Part shown: in pieces, positions 1 through 7,595 of the stretch
Numbering within the stretch: the first letter of the stretch is position 1
Layout of the letters: every line of letters starts with the position of its first letter
From: an uncultured Opitutaceae bacterium
Lineage (GTDB): Bacteria > Verrucomicrobiota > Verrucomicrobiia > Opitutales > Opitutaceae
Assembly (NCBI GenBank): GCA_937889545.1
Contig: CALAOT010000011.1
Coordinates: forward strand, 33,846-97,845
DNA: 64,000 bases
Direction of reading: 5' to 3'
Notes under the pieces: generated by a model
What the model was told of the DNA's origin: nothing
The model's database searches: none
What the model saw: only the letters and a program-made list of their open reading frames with translations
Made by a program: the position numbers and the translations under genes

Positions 1-1
1 A

Positions 2-2203
2 TTGCAGCATCTTCCCCAGACCTTCGTCGAACTCTCGCCGGCGTTGATCGGCGGCGGCAAGGCCGCGGAAGGTGCGGCGAGGACGCTCTCCCAGGTCAGG
101 CTCGACACCGACGCCCGCTTCTATCTCAGCAGCCCCAAGCGCTACGCCTGGGATGAGGAGCCGGTCGGCCGACGCGGCGGCACCTACTGGAAGCAGATTC
201 CCAACGACACCGACCCGGGCATTCCGGATGCCTTCGACGACCTGCGCGGCCTGTTTCGCTATTATATGGACCCGGGTGGAGTCGACTGGGATTGGGCAAA
301 CCAGCCAACGCGCGAGGACTTTCGCGGCAAGCCGATGGTGGATTCGCCGCCGGAATATCCGCGGCGCGACGCAATATGCTGGTTTGCGCTCTCGATCCTG
401 GAGTGCGCCTACCGTCAGATCAATTCCGCCGGCTACTTGGCCACGGTCGGCCGGGAAAGCCTGCCCCGGCAGCTTCGGCAAGTCCGCGTCACCTATCCGT
501 CGGGCTGGACTTGGGAGGAGCAGTCCCGCTATCTCGCGCAGTGGCGGCGCGCGGTGGATCTGTTCGCCCTGACCCATCTGGCGGACCCCCGCCCCGTCGA
601 TCTGGTAGGCGGGGGCTGCGGGCAGAAACCGGTCCTGGCCGAGCGCTCTCTAGACGAGGCCGTCTGCTCCCAACTGCCGGTCCTTTACGCGGACATCAGC
701 TTTCTTGGAGGCGACGGCCTGAATTGGTTCGAAACTTACGGCCGCCAGCGCTCGGTCGTCGTTATGAACATCGACGTCGGCGGCGGCACAACCGACGTAT
801 CGATCATCCGCTACCATCTGAACCGGCCGGACGGGGATCGCAATGGGCGGATCGGGCACAAGGGCATGACCGCGATCAGCTCGACGCTGCTCTTCCGCGA
901 CGGCAACTCGATCGCCGGCGACGTGCTGGTCAAGCGCATCGTCGAGAAAGTGTTGCTCCCGGCCTGGCTACGGGCCGGCGGCCTCGAGAAGTTCGAGGAC
1001 AACCCCGCGGCGCGCCGCGCGCTGCTCACCCTCCTCAAGACCCCGGCGACTGAGGCGATCGCACAGGTCGACCCGAAGGCGGTGACTCGCCTTGTCGCGA
1101 TAGTGCGGCTGGTCTTTATCCCACTCGTCAACCAATGGTTGCAGCAGCTCACGATCGCGGAGAATTATCCCGATTCGCCCCGGCGGCCGCTGGTCGTCCG
1201 CGACATCGTCCATCCCAGATGCCTGAACGAGCTCAACGCCCTGGCGCTCAAGGTGATCGTCGCCAAGTGCGATCGATGGGGAGAGGAAGCCAACCTCATG
1301 CGGCTGCGCGATGCGGGCAATTTCGAGGAGTGGACCAAGGCGCTGATCGCGCGCGACGAGGTGCCCTTCCCTATGGAGGCGCGGCTGCAGGCCGACCCAG
1401 CTGCGCTCGAAAGCTGCGTCGACGACGTCTTCGAGTCGATGTTCGCCTCGCTCGGGCTGGTGGCGGCCCGCGAGCGCTGCGACCTCGCGATCGTGTCGGG
1501 CAAACCCTCCGAGCTGCCCCGGATGCGCAAGCTCCTGGTGCGGAACCTGCCCGTTCTGCCGCAGCGGATCATCCCAATGCGCAACTTCCCGGCGGGCGGC
1601 TGGTATCCGTTTGTCGGCGATGACGGCATCCGGATCAACGATGCCAAGACCTGCACGGTGGCGGGCGCCGCCCTCTATCAGGACATCCTCAACGGCAACC
1701 TCGAGGGTTTCAGCATCGAGCAGGGCTCGGCCGGGCACGTCCAGAAATATTTCTGGGGGCTGGTCGGCCGCGGTTCCGGGCCCGAGGAATTCTACCGCTC
1801 CGACAACCTGCTCTTCCGGCCTTCCGACTATGGGTCGGCCCGGCCGCTCGAAGGGGCCCCGGGAACGGTCGCCCTCGAACGCGACTTTGATCTCCCGCTC
1901 AACTGCCGGATCGGCCGGCAGATCAAGCAGGTCGCCAACGTCCGTCCGGAGCCGGTCTACCGGCTGGCCTGGACGCCGCCCGAGCAGCACGACAACCGGC
2001 CCGTTTTCGCCCGGGTGCGCTTGCGGTGGGCGGCGGCGGTGGGGGGCGGCGAACGGCTGGAATTGATTTCGGTCACTCCGCTCTCCGGCCAGCCGGTCGG
2101 GGTCCAGCCGGAGCACGTGCGCCTTCGGCTCAACACCATGCTCGACGAGAGCTTCTGGCTCGATGAGCCGAGGTTCGACGTCGATGACCTTTTTAACCCC
2201 TGA
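2..2203 (+). CDS. SrfB-family actin-like ATPase (5' truncated by window edge)
   Basis: C-terminal 733 residues of an SrfB-type protein; the family is usually about 1000 residues, so the start lies outside the window. An actin/Hsp70-type phosphate motif NIDVGGGTTDVSI lies at about residue 257, preceded by FLGGDGLNWFETYG. A second family block, SGKPSELP...LPQRIIPM...GGWYPFVGDDGIRINDAKT, lies at about 498-555 and matches the SrfB pattern of a GRPS-like motif, a YPF motif and a DPKT-like motif. SrfB was named in Salmonella as a virulence-associated factor; its biochemical role is not settled. Here it heads a run of five same-strand genes with gaps of 6-154 bp, so it probably acts with the coiled-coil and Ig-repeat membrane proteins that follow. 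No signal peptide is visible in this part, and a cytoplasmic location is inferred. Family call is firm, function is not. Confidence 0.85.
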   Translation: MQHLPQTFVELSPALIGGGKAAEGAARTLSQVRLDTDARFYLSSPKRYAWDEEPVGRRGGTYWKQIPNDTDPGIPDAFDDLRGLFRYYMDPGGVDWDWANQPTREDFRGKPMVDSPPEYPRRDAICWFALSILECAYRQINSAGYLATVGRESLPRQLRQVRVTYPSGWTWEEQSRYLAQWRRAVDLFALTHLADPRPVDLVGGGCGQKPVLAERSLDEAVCSQLPVLYADISFLGGDGLNWFETYGRQRSVVVMNIDVGGGTTDVSIIRYHLNRPDGDRNGRIGHKGMTAISSTLLFRDGNSIAGDVLVKRIVEKVLLPAWLRAGGLEKFEDNPAARRALLTLLKTPATEAIAQVDPKAVTRLVAIVRLVFIPLVNQWLQQLTIAENYPDSPRRPLVVRDIVHPRCLNELNALALKVIVAKCDRWGEEANLMRLRDAGNFEEWTKALIARDEVPFPMEARLQADPAALESCVDDVFESMFASLGLVAARERCDLAIVSGKPSELPRMRKLLVRNLPVLPQRIIPMRNFPAGGWYPFVGDDGIRINDAKTCTVAGAALYQDILNGNLEGFSIEQGSAGHVQKYFWGLVGRGSGPEEFYRSDNLLFRPSDYGSARPLEGAPGTVALERDFDLPLNCRIGRQIKQVANVRPEPVYRLAWTPPEQHDNRPVFARVRLRWAAAVGGGERLELISVTPLSGQPVGVQPEHVRLRLNTMLDESFWLDEPRFDVDDLFNP

Positions 2204-2221
2204 ACCCGCCGTCACCCACCC

Positions 2222-3631
2222 ATGAGAATCGCCATCTTCATTCCCGCTTTGGCCTTTTTTGTCGCAGTGACAGTGGCCCGGGCCGGTTCGAATGACGCTG
2301 CCGCCAAAGAGGCCGTGGCCGCCCTAACAAAGGGGCCGATCCACGATCTGAGCGACTCGATTGCCAAATTGAATGCGCGCTTGGCCGGATTGGAGAGAGA
2401 GATCGCGCGCGCCAACCGGAACATGGACGGGAGCGATCTGCCCGGGCTGACGAAAGGGCAAGCCGAGGTGAGGGGCGAACTGACGCTGCTGAACGGCAAG
2501 GCCGACTCCTGGGAGAAAGGCCTTAAGGAAACGGCTGCACGCGCCGGGGAAGCTTCCGTGATGACGAATGCGGCTTGGACCGACGTGAAGAACCAGTTGG
2601 AAAAGACCCAAGCACGCCTGGCAGGTGCCGAAGCGGCTCTTGCCGCGTTCCCAGGCCAGTGGGATCGGCAAAGCGAAGCTTTCGCCGGCGCGGAGGCGGC
2701 GAACTCCGCTTCGGCCGCCGCGAAGTTGGAAGCTTCGGCTGACCGACGGGCGCGAGAGCTAACTGCTGCCGGATGGACCGCGGCAGCCGCCGTCGTCCTC
2801 CTCATTTGCGCCGCCGGATGGGCGGATTGGCGCGGACGTCGGCAGCTCCAAACCGAGCTCTTGCTTGCGGTTGCCCGGGTCGGGTCGGAAATGAGGAGGG
2901 CTGAGGAGGCGCCGGCCGGCCGCGCGAACCTGGGACCGGGCTGGAGCGAGATCGAGGCGCGCCTGCTCAGCCTGATCGAGCGCTGGGACAAACCCGCACC
3001 GTCCTGGACAGCAACAGCTGCTTCGGTGGGTGGTCCCGCGTTCCGGGGCGGGGGTGGCAAACCCGCGAGCGAGGCCGCGGCGGCCGTTTCGCCGAGCGAA
3101 GAACCGACCGCGGCGATCGGCGCAGCGCCCGAGTCTTCCATCGCCTACCGCTTGCTCTGGCCGGTGGAATTTCTCGATCCGGAATCGCCGCTTTCGCGCT
3201 GGCGCTTTTTGCTCGAGAGCCATTTCGCCAACGAGGATCACCCCGCGCTTCCCGTCGTGGCGGCTATGCTGGGACTGCGGACGGTCCTGAGCAAACGCGC
3301 CGTCGCGGCCGAGATCGGCGCGGCGGTGTTCACGCTGTCGCAGTCGCTGCATGCCTATTGGAACAGCCTGACCGATCTGTCGGCAGACGACCGCCAGCAG
3401 GCCAGTTCCGCTTGGCTAGCGAGCACCCGGGCCCAAGTGGCCCCGGCGGCGCCCCGCGTCGAACTGAGGGAGGTAATGACGGGCGCGCGGGTCGATCCCG
3501 ACCTGATGATCCCTGTCAAGGAAGGCGCTGGCAACCATCTCAACGTGGCGGCGGTGTTCTCGTGGGCGGTGATGGACCGCAGCGCAGACCGGCCTAAAAT
3601 CCTCCATCGGGCCCAGATTGCCACCACCTGA
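2222..3631 (+). CDS. Signal-anchored coiled-coil membrane protein of the SrfB operon
   Basis: 469 residues of no family I recognise. An N-terminal signal sequence (MRIAIFIPALAFFVAVTVARA) is followed by an Ala/Glu/Lys-rich helical region to about residue 175 with coiled-coil character (KLNARLAGLEREIARANRN). A hydrophobic segment at about 181-198 (WTAAAAVVLLICAAGWADW) follows. The distal part, about 300-469, is a folded-looking helical domain beginning YRLLWPVEFLDPESPLSRW. With a cleaved signal and one later TM segment, the coiled coil would be periplasmic and the C-terminal domain cytoplasmic, where it could meet the SrfB ATPase. It starts 18 bp after the SrfB stop and ends 6 bp before the next gene, so co-transcription is likely. 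Topology is inferred from hydrophobicity only. Confidence 0.75.
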   Translation: MRIAIFIPALAFFVAVTVARAGSNDAAAKEAVAALTKGPIHDLSDSIAKLNARLAGLEREIARANRNMDGSDLPGLTKGQAEVRGELTLLNGKADSWEKGLKETAARAGEASVMTNAAWTDVKNQLEKTQARLAGAEAALAAFPGQWDRQSEAFAGAEAANSASAAAKLEASADRRARELTAAGWTAAAAVVLLICAAGWADWRGRRQLQTELLLAVARVGSEMRRAEEAPAGRANLGPGWSEIEARLLSLIERWDKPAPSWTATAASVGGPAFRGGGGKPASEAAAAVSPSEEPTAAIGAAPESSIAYRLLWPVEFLDPESPLSRWRFLLESHFANEDHPALPVVAAMLGLRTVLSKRAVAAEIGAAVFTLSQSLHAYWNSLTDLSADDRQQASSAWLASTRAQVAPAAPRVELREVMTGARVDPDLMIPVKEGAGNHLNVAAVFSWAVMDRSADRPKILHRAQIATT

Positions 3632-3637
3632 TTTTCC

Positions 3638-6436
3638 ATGACCGCATCCGATCCCCAGCCGCCCCGGCCCCCCTCCCAGCGCGATCTCAAATCGCCCTAT
3701 TACCTCCTTCGCACGCCCGACGGCGTCGGATCGTTTTTCACGGCGGAAAACTTGCCTATTGTGGCCTCGCCCAACGAGCCCTTGGCGCGCTTTCTCGCCC
3801 CGGCGCGCATCGTGGAGAATGGAACGCTGCGGTCGATCCGCTACGATTTCGCCCCGCCGGTGCTGGAGACGGCCCGGCCGATGGAGTTTCTACCCCAAAG
3901 CGAGATCGACGGCTTCGCCGCCGCCGCTCGGATGTTCTACGCAAAGGCGCACGCCTTGGCGCCGCGCATCGTGGCGCACGAGAAGCACCTGCGTGCCAAT
4001 TTCCGCCTGCCCGATCCCGACCTCGAACCGGATGCCTATTGGGTCTTCGGGCCGGCGCACGACCGGCGGCTCCTGATCGCGTGGGGAGCGGAGCTGAAAG
4101 CCGGCACTTCGATTATGCTCGCCCCTGATGCCGAACTAAAAATTCCCGTTGGCCGGACGCTGCTCGATAAGCTGCAGAGCCGGGTGATGACCTGGGAAGC
4201 GCGGCAGCGGGAAGCCCTGCGCTTCGCCGCCCTCGGCACGGAGCCGATCTCGCGCTTCTTGGCGCGGCCGGCCGTCGACCGGTCGGGGACGCCTGTGGGT
4301 GTCAGTTTCAATGGCCGCACGATCGAGGCAAAAAAAATGCGGACCCTGCGCCGGATCTATACCTCCGAGTGCAGCGCCTTTGAGAAGGCGGCCCGCGCAT
4401 TCTACGACCGCGCGAGCGCTCCCGAGAGCACCCCCTACGAAAAGGAGATCCGTCGGGAGTTCCGCCTGCCAGATCCGGATGCGGTTTCGGGCGCCTATTT
4501 TGTGGCTGGCAAGAAACTCCTGATCGTGCTCGACGGAAAGGAAGCCCGCGAGACGACACTGCCCTTGGTCGACCACCCCGCCGTCCCTGCGGCTCCCGCC
4601 GCCGCCATCGGGGTTGCGGGAGCCGGCTACGGGCCCGTCGTTGTCGGCCGGCGGCGGAATTCTCCGGGCGCGACGGTCGCCGAGAAACTTCGCGCGCGGT
4701 CGATTTCCTCCGCGCGGGTGGTTGCGGTCGCAGTGGCGGCGGGGATCGTCCTTGCGGCGGCCGGCTTCGCCGCTTGGAAGAGGGCGTCCGATCGGACGCC
4801 GCCGCGGGTGATCGAATCGGCAGATTATCCCGCCGCTCCCGATGAGCGGGATGTGGTGGTGAAGTTTTCCAAGCCGATCGATCCGCAGTCGGTCCAACTG
4901 GACGCCGCGGGCAAGCCTTCCTTCCTCTTTGGCGACGATGCCGCCCGGATCGAATCGGCCAGGGTTGACGGGAAAGACCCCTCGAAGGTCCTTTTGGCGA
5001 CGACACCTCTGACGGACGGGAAAACCTACCGACTGACGGTCGACAACCTGCGCGACCGGGCGGGAAACCGGCTGGCGGGACCGACGTCGGTCAGTTTCAG
5101 GTACCTCGATACGGTCGCGCCCGAATTGAAGACGGTGTCGGCGGGCGAAAATGCCAACCAGCTCATCCTGGAATTCTCCAAGCCGCTCTCCGAGCCGTCG
5201 ATCGCACGCGGCAGCAACTATGCCATCTTTGAGCTGGAGGGAGCCGGGGAGGGGGCGGCGCAGCGGATCGCCTCGGGACACCTCGATTCCGAGGACAAGA
5301 GCGGCCGGACTGTCACGCTCGACGCCGTGCGGGACTTCGTCAGCAATCAGCCCTACCGATTGGAGTCGATCGCGGGCGTCACGGACGCCTCCGTCAGCAA
5401 AAACTCCGTGGCGCTGCCCGCCAAGGGTTTGGACTTCCCTTACCGCGATGTGCTTCCGCCCCGGATTCACAGCCTGACGGCTAGCGCGGCGAAGCTCGAA
5501 TTGACCGTGACCTTCAGCAAGCCGGTCGATCCGGCCGCCGCCCGGGATCTGGGGAACTACGCGGCCGTCGGACCGGACAAGAACTCCCTGGGCTTTATCC
5601 CCGGAACAGCGGCTTTGGACCCGACCGGGCGCAACGTCACCTTGCGCCTGGTGCCGGGACCGCTGGCTCTCGGGGTCTATCGGTTCACCGTGCGAACGAT
5701 GCAGGATCGGATGGGCAACCGTACGGCCGGTCCACTCGCCACCGCGTTTGAATTTGCCTATCCCGGCGGTTACGCTCTACAGGTGGTATCCCACTCCATC
5801 GTGACCGCGGACAACCAGGTGGACAACAAAGTCACGCTCACCTTCAACCGGGCGCTCAACCCCGATGACGCGACCCGGGCGGGCAACTACGCCTTGCTCG
5901 GCGCTGATCGCACTCCGCTGGACGTGGCGGTTGTGGAGGCCCGCCGCGTGCCCGACGATTCGGCGAAGGTCATCCTCATTCTCTCGCAGGCGCCGACTCC
6001 GGGAGCCAAGGTCATCGTTCGCGTTGCCGGCATTGCGGATATCTTCGGACGAAAGGCGCTCGGTCCGATCGAATATGCCTTCACTCCCGCGGGAGTTCAC
6101 GATCCCTCCGAGCAGGTGCTTGACTGGCTGTCGCAGCCGGTCTTGCGCGGGAACGAACTCATTCTCGGCATCAAGGAGGCGGTCGCCCAGCGTTCCGCGA
6201 TGGAGGCGCAAAACTTTGTCTTCAATTCCGGGGATGGCCGGGTGCAACGGGTCGTCGGATACGACGTTCGGACCGATGCCAAGTCCGGTTCGCGGCGGAC
6301 GTTCCTGACGCTGCGAGTTGACGTGCCCTCCGCCGCACGGCGGGGGCTGACCCTGCGGGCGAGGGACCTGCGCGCCGAAGGTCTCGATTTCCTCGGAGAG
6401 CAGCGGCTGAGACCGGTGGAGGTCGAGCAGCCGTGA
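3638..6436 (+). CDS. Single-pass membrane protein: duplicated N-terminal module plus Ig-like repeats
   Basis: 932 residues. The N-terminal ~360 residues contain two related copies of a module at about 92-150 and 245-300. Each has an AAR-FY motif, a conserved FRLPDPD, then an AYxV-G-(K/R)LLI strand. One TM helix follows at about 362-382 (VVAVAVAAGIVLAAAGFAAW). The remaining ~550 residues look like four or five SbsA/CARDB-type Ig-like domains, recognisable from repeated 'LTVTFSKPVDPAAARDLGNYA' and 'RDRAGNRLAGP'-like strands. The N-terminus lacks a signal peptide, so the duplicated module should be cytoplasmic and the Ig-like stalk extracytoplasmic. It sits between the coiled-coil protein (6 bp upstream) and the FHA regulator (9 bp downstream). 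The duplicated module is unknown to me. Domain reading is good; function is open. Confidence 0.75.
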   Translation: MTASDPQPPRPPSQRDLKSPYYLLRTPDGVGSFFTAENLPIVASPNEPLARFLAPARIVENGTLRSIRYDFAPPVLETARPMEFLPQSEIDGFAAAARMFYAKAHALAPRIVAHEKHLRANFRLPDPDLEPDAYWVFGPAHDRRLLIAWGAELKAGTSIMLAPDAELKIPVGRTLLDKLQSRVMTWEARQREALRFAALGTEPISRFLARPAVDRSGTPVGVSFNGRTIEAKKMRTLRRIYTSECSAFEKAARAFYDRASAPESTPYEKEIRREFRLPDPDAVSGAYFVAGKKLLIVLDGKEARETTLPLVDHPAVPAAPAAAIGVAGAGYGPVVVGRRRNSPGATVAEKLRARSISSARVVAVAVAAGIVLAAAGFAAWKRASDRTPPRVIESADYPAAPDERDVVVKFSKPIDPQSVQLDAAGKPSFLFGDDAARIESARVDGKDPSKVLLATTPLTDGKTYRLTVDNLRDRAGNRLAGPTSVSFRYLDTVAPELKTVSAGENANQLILEFSKPLSEPSIARGSNYAIFELEGAGEGAAQRIASGHLDSEDKSGRTVTLDAVRDFVSNQPYRLESIAGVTDASVSKNSVALPAKGLDFPYRDVLPPRIHSLTASAAKLELTVTFSKPVDPAAARDLGNYAAVGPDKNSLGFIPGTAALDPTGRNVTLRLVPGPLALGVYRFTVRTMQDRMGNRTAGPLATAFEFAYPGGYALQVVSHSIVTADNQVDNKVTLTFNRALNPDDATRAGNYALLGADRTPLDVAVVEARRVPDDSAKVILILSQAPTPGAKVIVRVAGIADIFGRKALGPIEYAFTPAGVHDPSEQVLDWLSQPVLRGNELILGIKEAVAQRSAMEAQNFVFNSGDGRVQRVVGYDVRTDAKSGSRRTFLTLRVDVPSAARRGLTLRARDLRAEGLDFLGEQRLRPVEVEQP

Positions 6437-6445
6437 GGAGCCCGC

Positions 6446-7441
6446 ATGCCCGCTCATTCGCCTTCCGCTGAGGATGCGTGGCTTGAAACGCCGGAGGGGC
6501 GGCCGCACCGGATCGGCCGGGCCTGCGTCATCGGGCGGCTGGGAAGTTGCAACGTGGTGCTGGGTGACGAGAGCGTCTCGCGCAAGCACGCCCGGATCGG
6601 GTCGGGGCCTAAAGGCGGCCACACCATCATGGATCTGGGCAGCACCAACGGGACGTACGTCAATGGACTCAAGATAGCGGAAGCGACCCCATTGAGGGAC
6701 CGGGACACGATCGGGCTTGGATCCTGGCGCCTGAAATACCGGAAGGAGCAGGCGGTCTCGGAAATGGCCACAGAGGTTAAGGTGGCGGCCCCGCCGGCCT
6801 ACCAGCACCGCGTGCTCGTCGCGACGGATGCTTCCCTCGAGGGGGACGGATTGCTGCGATCGATTGACGGCCAGCCCGACTTACGGGTGGATGGCCACGC
6901 CACGAACGCGCGCCAGGCGCTCCAAATGTACGACCGGTCACGGCCTGATATCGTCCTTCTGGATGCGTCAACGAATGGTGTGGGGGCATTCTCCCTCTTG
7001 ACGGACCTCATGGCGGCCGATCCGGATGCGCGGATCGTGGCGCTGCTTGCGCGGCCCGATCCGGATTACATCAACCGGACCCTGCGCCGGGGAGCGCTGG
7101 CATGCGTCCTAAAGACCGATCCGGCGGTGGAGTTAATCCGCGCACTGCAAAGCGCGGCGGCGGGCAGCGTGTACTTGAGCCGGCGGATCGCCGCAGTCAC
7201 CGTCAAGCTGCTCGCCGGTTCGAAGGAGGGAGGGCGGCGGGACGGGCCGCAGGTCCTAACCAACCGCGAATTGGAGATCTTTCATCTAATCGGCGGTGCC
7301 AAGGCGAACCGGGAGATTGCCGCCTCCCTGGGGATGAGCGTCAAGACCGTTGAAACGCACAAGGAGAATATCAAGATCAAGCTGGGCGTCGCCAATTCCG
7401 CCGAACTGTCGGAACGGGCCCGGGAATGGCTTGCCGGCTGA
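6446..7441 (+). CDS. FHA - receiver - LuxR-type HTH fusion regulator
   Basis: 331 residues in three domains. An FHA domain at about 18-95 has the signature IGRLGSCNVVLGDESVSRKHARI ... DLGSTNGTYVNG, which binds phosphothreonine. A receiver-like domain at about 108-225 has the phospho-acceptor region RPDIVLLDAS and a conserved Lys in CVLKTD. A LuxR/FixJ HTH at about 262-325 has LTNRELEIFHLI and NREIAASLGMSVKTVETHKENI. The acidic pocket is weak (ATDAS instead of a DD pair), and the usual Ser/Thr after strand 4 reads as Leu (VALLARP), so phosphorylation by a histidine kinase is doubtful. The next gene is a Ser/Thr kinase whose phosphorylated products the FHA domain could read. This fits a route from threonine phosphorylation to transcription, which is inference. 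The start ATG lies 9 bp after the preceding stop. Confidence 0.88.
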   Translation: MPAHSPSAEDAWLETPEGRPHRIGRACVIGRLGSCNVVLGDESVSRKHARIGSGPKGGHTIMDLGSTNGTYVNGLKIAEATPLRDRDTIGLGSWRLKYRKEQAVSEMATEVKVAAPPAYQHRVLVATDASLEGDGLLRSIDGQPDLRVDGHATNARQALQMYDRSRPDIVLLDASTNGVGAFSLLTDLMAADPDARIVALLARPDPDYINRTLRRGALACVLKTDPAVELIRALQSAAAGSVYLSRRIAAVTVKLLAGSKEGGRRDGPQVLTNRELEIFHLIGGAKANREIAASLGMSVKTVETHKENIKIKLGVANSAELSERAREWLAG

Positions 7442-7595
7442 ATCCCGAGCTTCAGAACGCTTTTCGACCATGACGACCCAGCCCCTTCATTCTTCCTGCT
7501 TAGCCTGGAGCGCGGGCCCGCCGCACCCAATCTGAGGCCCGGCGCCGGGAGTTTTCCATTGAAGGCGCGGCGCCCTGCAGATAGTTGTGGGGAAC

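Noticed and set aside
968..2215. A 415-codon minus-strand frame opposite SrfB.
   Set aside because: The SrfB motifs on the plus strand are strong, and the opposite frame has arbitrary charged composition.
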